A DNA stretch of 64,000 nt from CATOSP01 sp965205385 (GCA_965205385.1 CBDBGS010000006.1:62001-126000), one strand, 5' to 3'; counted from the first letter of the stretch, positions 18,990 through 28,261 are shown. The notes: generated by a model not told the origin, from the letters alone. Made by a program: numbers and translations.

Positions 18990-19440
18990 AACACAAACCT
19001 CCATATTGTTCTCATTGCGCCCTTGGGTATTGGGTTAACCCATGTTTGGGGGACCGTGTCTTCTTCCGGTGATCAATGCGCTGGAAAGTAACGGAGAGTA
19101 GAGCGGGGCCCCGCCAAGTCCGTGAACACGTCCAAGACAGCCGTTGTTGAGGTGAGGCTCTGGACGGACAGCCGAAGGTGTCCAGCCTGGAAGCTCCCCG
19201 GGACGATGTGTTAATATTGAGAAAGGAGCGTGCTTCGTTCACGTTCCACCACAGCCCTGGGTGACTGGTTTGCGAGGCGAGTCCACCCGGGGCCTAATTT
19301 TTTCGGCTCCCGAACCGTTCTTTGGCTCGGAAGCCGTGTATATGTGACGGGAATCTAAAGTATCCGCATAACTCATGTCAAGACGAATTTTATGATGTAG
19401 GCAATTGGTGACTATTGCGATCGGAGATAATCTTATAATT
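18990..19440 (-). promoter_or_regulatory. Promoter and long conserved leader of transporter operon set 3
   Basis: Minus strand: AGATTATC box at 19433-19426, TTGACA 19381-19376, 17 bases, TTAGAT 19358-19353, leader of about 355 bases. Conserved with set 2: GGAACGTG-N7-CACGCTCC (19247-19225), GCTTCCAGGCTGGACAC (19194-19178) and its partner GTCCAGAGCCTCACCTC (19165-19149). Specific to this copy is a 13-bp hairpin at 19336-19304 (CGGCTTCCGAGCC ... GGTTCGGGAGCCG) directly after the start region, followed by A6 rather than T. On the plus strand a TATAAT lies at 19434-19439. I see no gene in 19441-19655. Confidence 0.6.
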
Positions 19441-19655
19441 GCTAAGTTCGTATGTTCTACGACGAAATCCAGAATCTTCTCCCGCAACAAGCAGTCACTA
19501 CGTATGTATAAACGTGACGTCCCGTCCCAGGCGGCTCGATGACAGACTCTTGCCGCGGCTGACGACCCTACTCCCCGGTGCTATACTCTGCTCTACGCAT
19601 CTTGGCCGGGTAATCAGGCAAGGGATGCGGAACCCAGTTTGCAGGAGGTGCAACC

Positions 19656-20108
19656 ATGTCCAGGGTCTCGATGATCCAACATATCAATATCCAGATCAGC
19701 GACAAGGACCGGACCCGTGAGTGGTACGAGAAGGTCCTGGGCGCGGAATTCTTGGACCGGGGGCCAGAGCTAAACAAACGGCAACTCCAGTTGAGGATCG
19801 GAAGCGGAGAGATCCACAGCACGCATACTCCCACCCCTGCCCCTTCGGGCCATTTCGCATTGGAGATTCACGACTGGGATGAGATGATCGCCAACATGGA
19901 CGCCCTTGGAGTGTCGTATACTCCGCCCACCGTTCGGGAATATAGCAACGGACATTCCACCTACATCCACGACCCCGATGGGAACATGATCGAATTGGTG
20001 CAACACCCGCTGGGTCTCAAGGATTCGAAAGGAGACAAGGTGGCGGTGGTGCACGATCCCAAAGGGATGACCTGGGACAGACTTCCGGGGTACGGCCCTT
20101 CCATTTAA
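19656..20108 (+). CDS. VOC family (glyoxalase/dioxygenase fold) protein
   Basis: 150 residues with one vicinal-oxygen-chelate domain. The two beta-alpha-beta-beta-beta modules are visible: MIQHINIQISDKDRTREWYEKVLGAEF and the second module ending in YIHDPDGNMIELVQHP. Likely metal ligands are His9 and the Glu of IELVQH, with a possible His in GHFALEIH. The last 35 residues (VHDPKGMTWDRLPGYGPSI) are an extension I do not recognise. The fold covers isomerases, dioxygenases and resistance proteins, so the reaction is not assigned. ATG 19656 has a fine ribosome binding site (GCAGGAGGTG). It stands alone between the transporter operon and a hydrolase gene. Confidence 0.85.
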   Translation: MSRVSMIQHINIQISDKDRTREWYEKVLGAEFLDRGPELNKRQLQLRIGSGEIHSTHTPTPAPSGHFALEIHDWDEMIANMDALGVSYTPPTVREYSNGHSTYIHDPDGNMIELVQHPLGLKDSKGDKVAVVHDPKGMTWDRLPGYGPSI

Positions 20109-20133
20109 TCCAGCACCCTTTAATCCAGCACCC
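20104..20133. repeat. Two-copy 15-base tandem repeat
   Basis: TTTAATCCAGCACCC occurs twice without a gap; the first copy includes the stop codon of the VOC gene. Probably a replication-slippage duplication. Confidence 0.8.
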
Positions 20134-20260
20134 TGGTCCGTGAGTTGGTCCCTGGGGCCATTACTAATCTGACCCCGGCAGCCATCGTAGGGTGACCCGA
20201 GTCCCCGATGTTGGCTGCAAAATTCTTAGGGCCGCGAAGCCGGGCATCCGAGGTTAAATC

Positions 20261-21073
20261 ATGGCGACTCTTCGCGTGGGTCCTGACGTAGAATTACACT
20301 ACTACGACGATGATTTCACCGACCCTTGGCGGCCAGCCCCGGCTATACTCTTGCAGCACGGGTTTTCCCGCAACGGCAAATTCTGGTACAACTGGGTGCC
20401 TCTGCTCGCTCGCGAATTTCGCGTTCTTCGGCCCGACATGCGGGGTATGGGAGAGTCGTTATTGCCGGAAGAAAAATATGACCCTTCCCTGGACCTCTTT
20501 GTCGAAGATCTCCGTGCAATTCTCGACCAACTGGGGATCGACCGCATTGTGTACGTAGGGGAATCCTTCGGAGGCATCGTCGGGCTCAAATTCGCCCACA
20601 CGTATCCGCAGCGGACTCGCGCCCTGGTATTGTGCAACACGCCATGCCGTTTGCCCCGCAGAGGCCGCAACGACCCCGACGGTGACTGGGACACCGCCAT
20701 GAGGCAGAGTGTAGGGACCTGGTCTACCGCCACAATTGACATGCGTCTGGACACTCGTGTCGCCCCAAATGGACTGAAGGACTGGTACATCTCCGAAATG
20801 GACCGGACCCCTTCCTCTATCGGACGTAAGCTCCAGGGTTACCTGGACACCCTTGACTTTAGCCCGCATTTAAGCGAGGTGGAAACTCCCACTTTGCTCT
20901 TGACAGGGGAGGAATCCCCCACTTCCACTTTGGAACAGCAACAGTTTATGGCCGCTCAGCTACCAAATGCCCGGTTGGTGGTCTACCCTGGCCTTGGACA
21001 TGGCGTGAACGCGATCTACCCCGAGTGGTGTACCCAACAAGTCCGGGAATTTGTGGCCCTCACGGAGCCTTAA
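20261..21073 (+). CDS. Alpha/beta fold hydrolase
   Basis: 270 residues of the alpha/beta hydrolase fold: oxyanion region ILLQHGFSRNGKFWYNWVPLLA, PDMRGMGES, nucleophile elbow VYVGESFGGIVGLKFA (catalytic Ser), acid in LLTGEESPTSTL region and His in YPGLGHGVNAIYPEW. Such enzymes hydrolyse esters, lactones or C-C bonds; the closest-looking group is the 3-oxoadipate enol-lactonase / esterase type, but I do not assign a substrate. No signal peptide. Ribosome binding site is weak (GAGG, 11 bases upstream). The lactonase-propeller gene follows after 81 bases. Confidence 0.85.
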   Translation: MATLRVGPDVELHYYDDDFTDPWRPAPAILLQHGFSRNGKFWYNWVPLLAREFRVLRPDMRGMGESLLPEEKYDPSLDLFVEDLRAILDQLGIDRIVYVGESFGGIVGLKFAHTYPQRTRALVLCNTPCRLPRRGRNDPDGDWDTAMRQSVGTWSTATIDMRLDTRVAPNGLKDWYISEMDRTPSSIGRKLQGYLDTLDFSPHLSEVETPTLLLTGEESPTSTLEQQQFMAAQLPNARLVVYPGLGHGVNAIYPEWCTQQVREFVALTEP

Positions 21074-21154
21074 GCCCGGGTCCCAGACTAGCGACCGGCC
21101 CGGGTCATCCTGATAATTTCATGACCAGACAGCATTCGTCCCGAGGAGAATACA

Positions 21155-22177
21155 ATGCCTTACCACATGTACGTGGCCCTGCAAGAAGACAACAAGATCT
21201 CCGTCTTTACCGTAGACCCCGACTCCGGCAAGTTGACTCCTCAGTTGGAGGTATCGGTGCCTGGCGGACCGTTCACCCTCGCAATCAGCCCGGACAGGAA
21301 GTTCCTGTACGCCGGATGCAGAGACGTGCCTCAAATCAACAGCTACCAGATCGACCAGGCTACAGGAGGGCTCACACAGAACGGGTCGGTAGCCTTGGAA
21401 TTCAACCCCACATACATCGCAACCGACCGGAAAGGCAAGTTCGTGCTGTCGGCCTATTACCAGGGCGCCCACGTGGGAGTACATCCCATTGGCGGCGACG
21501 GGTCTGTGGGCGAGGCGCCGATAGAATGGCTTGAGACGGCGACAGGCGCTCATGCCATGCAGACCGACCCGACCAATAGCTACGCATTTGTGCCGCATAT
21601 CGCAGGCAACGGCCCCAACGCCATCTTCCAATTCCGGTTCGACGAAAACACCGGACACATCACTCCAAATTCCCCACCCAGGGTAGACCTGGAGGAGTTC
21701 TTGGGACCCCGCCACTTTTGCTTCCACCCCTCGCTGGACGTGCTCTACTTTTCGAACGAGCAGGGTTGCAGCGTGACCGCCTATAATCTGGACACGGCTG
21801 CGGGGACCCTATCGCCCTTCCAGACCGTCCCCACTATCCCGGATGACTACACCGAGCGGAACACGTGCTCCCAGATACAGGTCACCGCAACTGGGAAGTT
21901 CCTCTACGCCCCGAACCGCGGCCACAACAGCATCGCGTGTTTCTCGATAGACTCCGCCACCGGCGGATTGACCTCCGCGGGAAGGGTCGCATCTGAGGCG
22001 GTACCCAACGCCCTGGGGCTGGACCCCCAAGGAAAGTTTGCGTTCTCCGCAGGCCAGGAGTCGGGCAGGATGGCCACCTTTAGCATCAACGCTGACTCCG
22101 GCGAATTGAGCCCGCTAGAGACCTACGCGCTGGGCAACCGCCCTGCCTGGGTGTCCATCATTGAACTGGCGGGATAA
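21155..22177 (+). CDS. Lactonase family beta-propeller (6-phosphogluconolactonase YbhE-like)
   Basis: 340 residues with seven blades of the Lactonase (PF10282-type) propeller: MYVALQEDNKISVFTVDPDSGKLTP, FTLAISPDRKFLYAGC, INSYQIDQATGGLTQNGSV, then repeated D.TGKFLYAPNRGHNSIACFSID and ends YALGNRPAWVSII. Known members hydrolyse 6-phosphogluconolactone or other lactones; many are uncharacterised. No signal peptide. ATG 21155 has CGAGGAGAA upstream. Its position 81 bases after the hydrolase gene suggests a shared transcript and perhaps a shared lactone substrate, which is inference. Confidence 0.87.
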   Translation: MPYHMYVALQEDNKISVFTVDPDSGKLTPQLEVSVPGGPFTLAISPDRKFLYAGCRDVPQINSYQIDQATGGLTQNGSVALEFNPTYIATDRKGKFVLSAYYQGAHVGVHPIGGDGSVGEAPIEWLETATGAHAMQTDPTNSYAFVPHIAGNGPNAIFQFRFDENTGHITPNSPPRVDLEEFLGPRHFCFHPSLDVLYFSNEQGCSVTAYNLDTAAGTLSPFQTVPTIPDDYTERNTCSQIQVTATGKFLYAPNRGHNSIACFSIDSATGGLTSAGRVASEAVPNALGLDPQGKFAFSAGQESGRMATFSINADSGELSPLETYALGNRPAWVSIIELAG

Positions 22178-22420
22178 CGCGATTTGGCGCGCTCGAGTGG
22201 GCTAAGGGCCACCGGGTTACCCAGTCCAGACTAGGAGCCTTTCCAAAGATTCGATCTCGAATGCTATAATCGTTGGTAATCGGTTTGGCGGTTACTAAAT
22301 AGACGTATACATGAACCAATAGCGTTGCTGCGCAAGCCATCGTCGCCGATATACGTTGCCATCATTGTATATCGGACAGACTCCTAGGAGTACGGCGGGT
22401 TAGACCACGTCTTTAAGGCC

Positions 22421-22448
22421 CGAGGACCTTCCTATTGGGAGGTCCTCG
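22421..22448 (-). terminator. Hairpin after the HEAT-repeat gene
   Basis: A 9-bp perfect stem (CGAGGACCT, 10-base loop, AGGTCCTCG) begins 15 bases past the stop codon of the HEAT-repeat gene. No T tract follows on the minus strand. The rest of 22178-22463 holds nothing I can identify. Confidence 0.45.
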
Positions 22449-22463
22449 CCGTTGTTACTGGGG

Positions 22464-25451
22464 TTAACCGGGTAGTAACTTCTTCCCACATTCCGTGCAG
22501 AAGGTCCCGTTGCCGCCAGGTACCGGGCAACGACAAAGACCTCGCGACTCCAGTACCGGATCCCCGGTTTCTGAAGAATCTTGCGGGGAACTCTCATGGT
22601 CCTCCATCGTCCGACTGCGCCGTTGCTGGGGGCCATCGTCGGGTATGCCACCTGCCGCAGCGCCACCTGGGTTCCTTTCCCACGCTATCTTGTCCTGTGA
22701 CCGGTCCGAATTGTCAATGTGCTGGGAGTTGTCAACGATCCTGGTGTTAGTTGTGGTGTTGATGAACGTATGACCGGGACCAATCCCCTCTACGTGGAAA
22801 TCTCTCTCGCCTTGAATAACTCTTCTGGTCCCTTCGATGTCGTCGAAAGTGATCTGCCATACGAGGGTCATTTCTCCCGCTCCTGGAGGAGTGACATAGG
22901 CCTGCCAATGGAACTCCTGATCTGGCCCCGCATACTCGAAGGAGCCGACTGGGACCTCGGTTTCTCCGGTCAAAGCACCGGTCAATCCCAATTGGACGTT
23001 TACCGCGTGGCCTTCTTGCACACGGATCCACCCTGAAATTCGCCGCCTCCGTTCAATTACGAAATCGGGATCGCCTTCGGCGAATACTACGTAGGCGTCA
23101 AAGGGGGTAACTCCCAGCGACCCGAGCGACATGGCGATCCCCGCCCTGGTCATGGCATGTACGCGGTCCCCGGTCATTTCGAGCAAAGGCCGGATAGCCT
23201 CATGGTGTCCTCGCGCCCCCAGGAGCTTGGCCGCGGACGATATGAGATCCGGATCCTCGTCTCTTAGCGCGTCGATAAGACGGGCCGGAGTAGGCTCCCC
23301 CCAAGCGCCGGACAAAATTCTCTCCGCAATCGGACTGGTCCTCATATCATAGTCGGCAATGGCCCTTAGGAGTCGTGCCGGAGTAAGCTGACCCCATCCG
23401 ATCCTTTCGAGAGTATCGATTGCGTCCTGTTTTTCTTCCTCGTTGGTGGAGAAGTACATCTCCAATAGCGATGGAATGGCGTACGTCTCGTCCCAGGTGT
23501 CACCGAGCACAAACCGCGCCGCGGCCTGAATCTGTGGGTCATGGTGGTGAGCTGCCAATTGTAATCTGTCGTTTGTAGGTTCATGCCAGATCGTGCATAG
23601 GAGCTCATAGGCGGTGTTCTGGACGTCGGGATTGGGATCCTTGATGGCCTCCAGGACCCGCGCGGCGGTGGGCTCACCCCAGGAGTGCTTCAACGCATCC
23701 CGGCTCGCATTTCGAATTTCCGGGTCGGAGTCTTGGGTTCCCTTCAGTAACCGGGCCACGGTAGGGTCCCCCCAAGTACTGGCCAGATGGTTCCTGGCAG
23801 CCATCTGAATGTCCGGGTTGCCGCTGATGAGGGTACGCAACAAGCGTGGAACCGTGGGTGACCCCCATTCGCGTTCTAGGAGCGACCCAGCCTCTGATTT
23901 GATCAAGGGGTCCGGATCGGTTAAGGCTTCCAGAAGCCTCACGGGAGTGGGGTCACCCCAACTTCTGGCCAACGCCGTACGAGACGCCCTGGCGATTTCG
24001 GGGTCACTATGTCCTGTCGATGCCAGCAACCGGGCCACGGTAGGTTCGATCCACAGCGTTATCAACGCCTCGTGGGCGCCTTTCTTTAGCTCTTCGTCGG
24101 TGGAACCCAACGCATTTAATAGACGTGGGATCGTGACTGGTCCCCAGGTCTGTTCCAGCACGGAATTGGCGGCCAGACGGACGGCCTCTTCCCTGTCAGA
24201 CAGCGCCGCCATCAACCCACCCAATTCTGGTGATCTTCCCATCGTTCGTAGTACCGAGCGCGCACCTCGTCTAATATCGTGGTCTTGGTCCAACAAAGCC
24301 AAGGTCAGTCGCGCGATGGTGGGTTCGTGCCAGATAGAAGTCAAAGCTGTCCGGGCTGCTCGCCGCATTTCCACGTCGTCGGAGGCCAGTCTGTCCAAAC
24401 AGACCGCCACCGTCAGTTCACCCAGTTCCCGGGAGACTACGGTTTGGGCCGCCACGGCGACCTCCCGGTCGGGACCGTACATGGCTTCAAGGAAGTGTGC
24501 CAGGGTGGCTGGCCCCCATGTTGCTTCCAATGCCCGCCGCGCCCCGTTTCGTACACTCTCGTCCTTGTCTTCCAGAGCGTAAATTAGCCGGGCAGGAGTT
24601 GGTGAGTTCCACGATCTGGTCAGGAAGTCCGCAAGGTATCCCCTGGTCATGCCGCGCGCGCTCGCATACGCTTCCAGAGTATCCGAGACGACGTTGCTTC
24701 CCCAATCAAAGCCGATAGCCTTGGTTGCCGCCAGTCTTACGGCGAAAGACTCATCTCCCAGGGCCCGGATGAGACCGCGAAGAGCTCGAGGATCACGAAT
24801 CTGAGTCAACGCTTCACAGACCGACACCCGCACCTGTTCGTTTTGGTCGGTCATACATTCCATCAGGGTCAGGACCGCCTCGCGGGCGGACAAGTTTCCC
24901 AGGGCATTCGCCGCTCCCCGGCGAATGGTAGATTCCCGGTCGCGCAGTGCCTGCGCCAGCGCGGGAATGGACCTAGGGTCTCCAAGGTTTCTTATCGCCT
25001 CGCAAGCGGCGAGACGGGCGTCCAAATCCCCCTTGCCGAGTTCCTGGATCAGGACGGGGATTCTGTTGAGGTCCCCAAGCTTTTCGATAGCTTCGGCGGC
25101 GGTAACCCGAACGAGGGGGAAAGCGTGGGTTAGCAATCGCCTCAGTTCAGGAACAGCTCGGGCGTCTCCGAGGCGTCCCAGAGAATGGGCGGCGCTCTTG
25201 GCGACCCAGTTGTCGGGGTCCCCCAACACCCTTAAGAGGTAAGGTACGCCGCGACGATCTCCGGTTGTACCCAACGCCTCCGCTGCGGCCTGCCTTATAT
25301 GGAATGTGTCCGAGCCCAATTCCTTAGCCAAGGCCTCGGTGCCGCGTATGTCGCCCAACTTCGCCAGCGACGTCGCGGCCTCGACTCGATATTCCCAGGA
25401 TGGGTCGGACAGGTTGTCCGCAAGCCGGTCAACTTCGTCCTGCTGTATCAT
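22464..25451 (-). CDS. Large HEAT-repeat protein with beta domain and C-terminal zinc ribbon
   Basis: About 995 residues from ATG 25451 (MIQQDEVDRLADNLSD; GGAG 14 bases upstream); the frame is open to a TTG at 25523. The first 250 residues are classic HEAT/PBS-lyase repeats (VRLAATKAIG, DARAVPELRRLL). A second block of some 15 repeats follows with an unusual signature, W-x-x-P-T-x-x-R-L-L (WGDPTPVRLLEAL, WGSPTVPRLLRTL, WGEPTAARVLEAI). After about residue 800 comes a beta-rich domain (VQEGHAVNVQLGLTG ... VWQITFDDIEG), an Asn/Thr-rich tether (TFINTTTNTRIVDNSQHIDN) and a C-terminal C-x-C-x9-C-x2-C zinc ribbon. No enzyme motif is visible; it looks like a cytoplasmic protein-binding scaffold of unknown role. 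Confidence 0.82.
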   Translation of the reverse strand: MIQQDEVDRLADNLSDPSWEYRVEAATSLAKLGDIRGTEALAKELGSDTFHIRQAAAEALGTTGDRRGVPYLLRVLGDPDNWVAKSAAHSLGRLGDARAVPELRRLLTHAFPLVRVTAAEAIEKLGDLNRIPVLIQELGKGDLDARLAACEAIRNLGDPRSIPALAQALRDRESTIRRGAANALGNLSAREAVLTLMECMTDQNEQVRVSVCEALTQIRDPRALRGLIRALGDESFAVRLAATKAIGFDWGSNVVSDTLEAYASARGMTRGYLADFLTRSWNSPTPARLIYALEDKDESVRNGARRALEATWGPATLAHFLEAMYGPDREVAVAAQTVVSRELGELTVAVCLDRLASDDVEMRRAARTALTSIWHEPTIARLTLALLDQDHDIRRGARSVLRTMGRSPELGGLMAALSDREEAVRLAANSVLEQTWGPVTIPRLLNALGSTDEELKKGAHEALITLWIEPTVARLLASTGHSDPEIARASRTALARSWGDPTPVRLLEALTDPDPLIKSEAGSLLEREWGSPTVPRLLRTLISGNPDIQMAARNHLASTWGDPTVARLLKGTQDSDPEIRNASRDALKHSWGEPTAARVLEAIKDPNPDVQNTAYELLCTIWHEPTNDRLQLAAHHHDPQIQAAARFVLGDTWDETYAIPSLLEMYFSTNEEEKQDAIDTLERIGWGQLTPARLLRAIADYDMRTSPIAERILSGAWGEPTPARLIDALRDEDPDLISSAAKLLGARGHHEAIRPLLEMTGDRVHAMTRAGIAMSLGSLGVTPFDAYVVFAEGDPDFVIERRRRISGWIRVQEGHAVNVQLGLTGALTGETEVPVGSFEYAGPDQEFHWQAYVTPPGAGEMTLVWQITFDDIEGTRRVIQGERDFHVEGIGPGHTFINTTTNTRIVDNSQHIDNSDRSQDKIAWERNPGGAAAGGIPDDGPQQRRSRTMEDHESSPQDSSETGDPVLESRGLCRCPVPGGNGTFCTECGKKLLPG

Positions 25452-25679
25452 CGCGCCATTGTCTCCATCAATCGAAATGGAATCGTCACCCAAATTTGGA
25501 TGGTCCCTCCGTCGCCCCCACAATTCATATCCTTGATACCCCCGGAATCATATGCCACGAAATTGCTTCAATCAATCGGGCAGACGCGTCCGGGGCGTAA
25601 CTGTCCAATGCCGTTTGACCGTCGGGCCACTGTGATTCTCAGAGCCATGACCGTGGGTATAGTGCAATAATACCAATCT

Positions 25680-25716
25680 GTCGAATTGAAGGGAAGTATG
25701 GAGAATCCAATTCGAC
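25680..25716. promoter_or_regulatory. Inverted repeat in the divergent intergenic region
   Basis: GTCGAATTG at 25680-25688 and its exact complement CAATTCGAC at 25708-25716, separated by 19 bases, lie between the divergent HEAT-repeat and YihY genes. It could be a regulator site or a hairpin. The remainder of 25452-25937 has no gene; a weak plus-strand promoter (TTGAGA-15-TATAGT, 25837-25863) is possible. Confidence 0.35.
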
Positions 25717-25937
25717 CCTATCCTCGTATTCGACGTTATTGTGGTCGTAATTTGACGAGGCTCGGCGCAGATCGGGTCTGATTCTAATAAATGGATTAGT
25801 CCTGGTTCAGAATCCTTTCCAGGGGTTCGGCGAATATTGAGACTACCATGGATTTGCTATAGTGTTCAGGGGACGGCGCGAATTCGTTGGGTAACTAAGA
25901 CGCACAGTTGTCCGTGACAATCGGGGAATGATCTATC

Positions 25938-26981
25938 TTGATACGCTGGTTTCCGGACATGCCGATTCGAGGTGCAGATGGTGGCTACGATTTCACTAGG
26001 GAATGGACCCCTATGCTAAATGGCCTAAAGAACGTTGGACTAATTCGCAGCGTAGTGAAGGGACTGGAGAACGCCACCCGGCCCGCGCGGCATCACCTGG
26101 AGGCGAGTTTCGCGGTGCGGTTACTGGTACGCACCATTAAGGAGATGTCGGCCGACGATGCGACTCACATGGCGGCAGGCGTCTCTTACTACGCCCTTTT
26201 CTCCTTGTTCCCTCTGTTCCTATTCTTGATCGCCGCTCTCAGTCTGGTGCTGGAAACCGACGAGATCCGATTGAGGCTAATCGACGCGTTCTCCGGTTAC
26301 TTCCCAGGGTCAGATCAACTCATCAACGCTAACCTAGAAGCCGTACTGAAGGTGAGGGGCGCGTTGGGAGTCTTCGGCGTGCTGGGACTCCTCTGGTCGG
26401 GGAGCGCGGTGTTCGGTGGGGTTAGCAGGGCCGTCAACCGGGCATGGGACGTTCACGTTGACCGGCCTTTCTTCATTAGCAAACCGAGGCAACTGGCGAT
26501 GGCCGCGGGGGTTGGGCTATTGTTCCTCGTGTCTTTGAGTGTGGTTGCGCTGGCGCGGGCCGCCGACCGTTTTATCGGTGTGAACGCCGATGGAAGCTCT
26601 TCCATGCTGAGCTGGCTCGCACCCGCGATTCTTCAGATAAGCTCCTTGTTCCTGACTACCGCGATGTTCATGTTGATGTACAAGTACATGCCTAACACCA
26701 GGACATACTGGCATTACATCTGGCCTGGCGCGGTCGGGGCTGCCGTGCTATTCGAGCTGGCAAAAAACCTGTTTGTTCTCTACCTGAGTACGTTCGCCAA
26801 CTTCGAGAACGTCTACGGCGCGCTCACGCCGGTTATCGTGCTTTCCCTTTGGACCTACGTAAGCGGACTGATCCTCATCTTCGGCGCGGAACTCAGCTCG
26901 GAATACGGACGCCTGCGCCGGGGACTGGCAAGAGGGGTCTTGCTTCATCCGGTCCAGGATCCGGCGGAAAACCGGGAGTGA
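25938..26981 (+). CDS. YihY/virulence factor BrkB family membrane protein
   Basis: 347 residues with about six membrane segments in the YihY pattern: MAAGVSYYALFSLFPLFLFLIAAL, then LGVFGVLGLLWSGSAVFGGVSRAVNRAWDV, a long helix AAGVGLLFLVSLSVVAL, and YGALTPVIVLSLWTYVSGLILIFGAEL near the C terminus. Function of the family is unsettled (once called RNase BN; suggested envelope transporter). Start is uncertain: TTG 25938 gives the longest form, while ATG 25959 or ATG 26013 (AGGGA upstream) would shorten a poorly conserved N-terminal tail. It converges with the glycosyltransferase gene with 13 bases between stops. Confidence 0.85.
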   Translation: MIRWFPDMPIRGADGGYDFTREWTPMLNGLKNVGLIRSVVKGLENATRPARHHLEASFAVRLLVRTIKEMSADDATHMAAGVSYYALFSLFPLFLFLIAALSLVLETDEIRLRLIDAFSGYFPGSDQLINANLEAVLKVRGALGVFGVLGLLWSGSAVFGGVSRAVNRAWDVHVDRPFFISKPRQLAMAAGVGLLFLVSLSVVALARAADRFIGVNADGSSSMLSWLAPAILQISSLFLTTAMFMLMYKYMPNTRTYWHYIWPGAVGAAVLFELAKNLFVLYLSTFANFENVYGALTPVIVLSLWTYVSGLILIFGAELSSEYGRLRRGLARGVLLHPVQDPAENRE

Positions 26982-26994
26982 CCGATCTTCCGTC

Positions 26995-28200
26995 TCACCC
27001 GGTTGGTCCGGTGACCGGGGTACCCCTCTTCGTCTCCACCATCTCCCGGTAAAGCTCCTCGATCTGGGCAAGGACCGCCGGCATGTCATGGGGCTGCATG
27101 TCCGCAAGTCCGCGCCTTCCCATGGCTTCCCAACGGTCCCGCTGTTCCAACATTGCGAGCATCTTATCCGACAGGTCTTCAACTGTCGGTTCAAACATGA
27201 ATCCGTTTACCCCGTCCTCGACTAGCTCGGGCAGCGCAACCAAATTCGCAACCAGAATTGGAAGTCCGGTGGCCATCGCTTCCATTACGGCGAGACCTTG
27301 CAATTCGGCGGCGCCCGCCCCGATGTACACGTTTGAGAGATTGTAGAGTCCCGGCAGGTCCTCTTCCGGCACATATCCTGTGAACACCGCCACGCCGTCG
27401 AGGCCGAGGCGTCTGGCCAACTCGCGAAACTCTCTTTCGTCTTTGCCCTTGCCAACTATCACCGTTTGCAATTCGGCGGTGGCGGATGCCGCCGCGGTTG
27501 CGCGGATGACCAAGTCTGTCTTCTTGTCCTTTTCCAACCGCCCAACCACCAGGAAAGTGGGGACATCCCGCCTGATTCCATACTTGTCATGAATATATTC
27601 CGAGGCTGGATACCGGGAGAATCGCCGCAGGTCGATTCCATTTGAGACCACCCGCGCGGGCGCGGTCAACCCAGCGTTCCTCAGCAGATGCAGGCAGGCG
27701 TTGGACGGGGCGAGAACGCAGTCCAGACGGTTGTATACCCGCATGCAGTGTTTCCACATCACGGCGGAAATCGCCGGGCGCAGTGGCTTGGGAAAGTATT
27801 GGATTAGGTTCTCCGGCATGAAGTGGTTGGTTCCCACAATGGGGATTCTGTGTTTGCGGGCCTGCTTCAAACAACCGTGGCCGACGACGAAATGGTTCTG
27901 TATATGAACGATGTCCGGTGCGAAACTCTGGAAAATGCGATCTAGTTTCACGTCGATTTTGGCCCATGAGGTGATGCGAAATTCGGGATGGAGCGGCTTT
28001 GTCGGTATGGACTTGATACGGTGGACCGTCACATTGGGACTGGAAGGGTCGGACTGTTCCTCATCCCGGTATGCCATGCTGGGCGCAACTACGGACACGA
28101 AATGCCCTCTTTCAGCTAGACCATGCACCAGCCGGTGAGTCGCCACCGCCGCTCCGTTCAACTGCGGTGGGTAGGTATCGTTGGCTATTAACACCTTCAA
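26995..28200 (-). CDS. Glycosyltransferase family 4 (GT-B)
   Basis: About 401 residues from TTG 28200, which starts exactly at the Rossmann strand LKVLIANDTYPPQLNGAAVATHRL and has GGAGAG 10 bases upstream; the frame opens further to ATG 28287 inside the DedA gene. Two Rossmann domains: acceptor side with HIQNHFVVGHGCLKQA and donor side FLVVGRLEKDKKTDLVI, VIVGKGKDEREFREL, and the E-x7-E element AELQGLAVMEAMATGLPIL. This matches GT4 enzymes such as mannosyl- or diacylglycerol glucosyltransferases that build glycolipids at the membrane. The DedA gene lies directly upstream on the same strand, so a membrane lipid role is plausible but inferred. Confidence 0.87.
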   Translation of the reverse strand: MKVLIANDTYPPQLNGAAVATHRLVHGLAERGHFVSVVAPSMAYRDEEQSDPSSPNVTVHRIKSIPTKPLHPEFRITSWAKIDVKLDRIFQSFAPDIVHIQNHFVVGHGCLKQARKHRIPIVGTNHFMPENLIQYFPKPLRPAISAVMWKHCMRVYNRLDCVLAPSNACLHLLRNAGLTAPARVVSNGIDLRRFSRYPASEYIHDKYGIRRDVPTFLVVGRLEKDKKTDLVIRATAAASATAELQTVIVGKGKDEREFRELARRLGLDGVAVFTGYVPEEDLPGLYNLSNVYIGAGAAELQGLAVMEAMATGLPILVANLVALPELVEDGVNGFMFEPTVEDLSDKMLAMLEQRDRWEAMGRRGLADMQPHDMPAVLAQIEELYREMVETKRGTPVTGPTG

Positions 28201-28261
28201 CGCTTCTTCTCTCCGCACATCAGTCCGAGCCTCGGCGATTCCGGTCCCAGCGCAACGGTCG

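Noticed and set aside
14643..19440. T-box riboswitch reading of the transporter leaders
   Set aside because: GGTGGAACGTG resembles part of the T-box antiterminator, but I could not find a specifier stem, the full 14-base T-box sequence or a terminator alternative.
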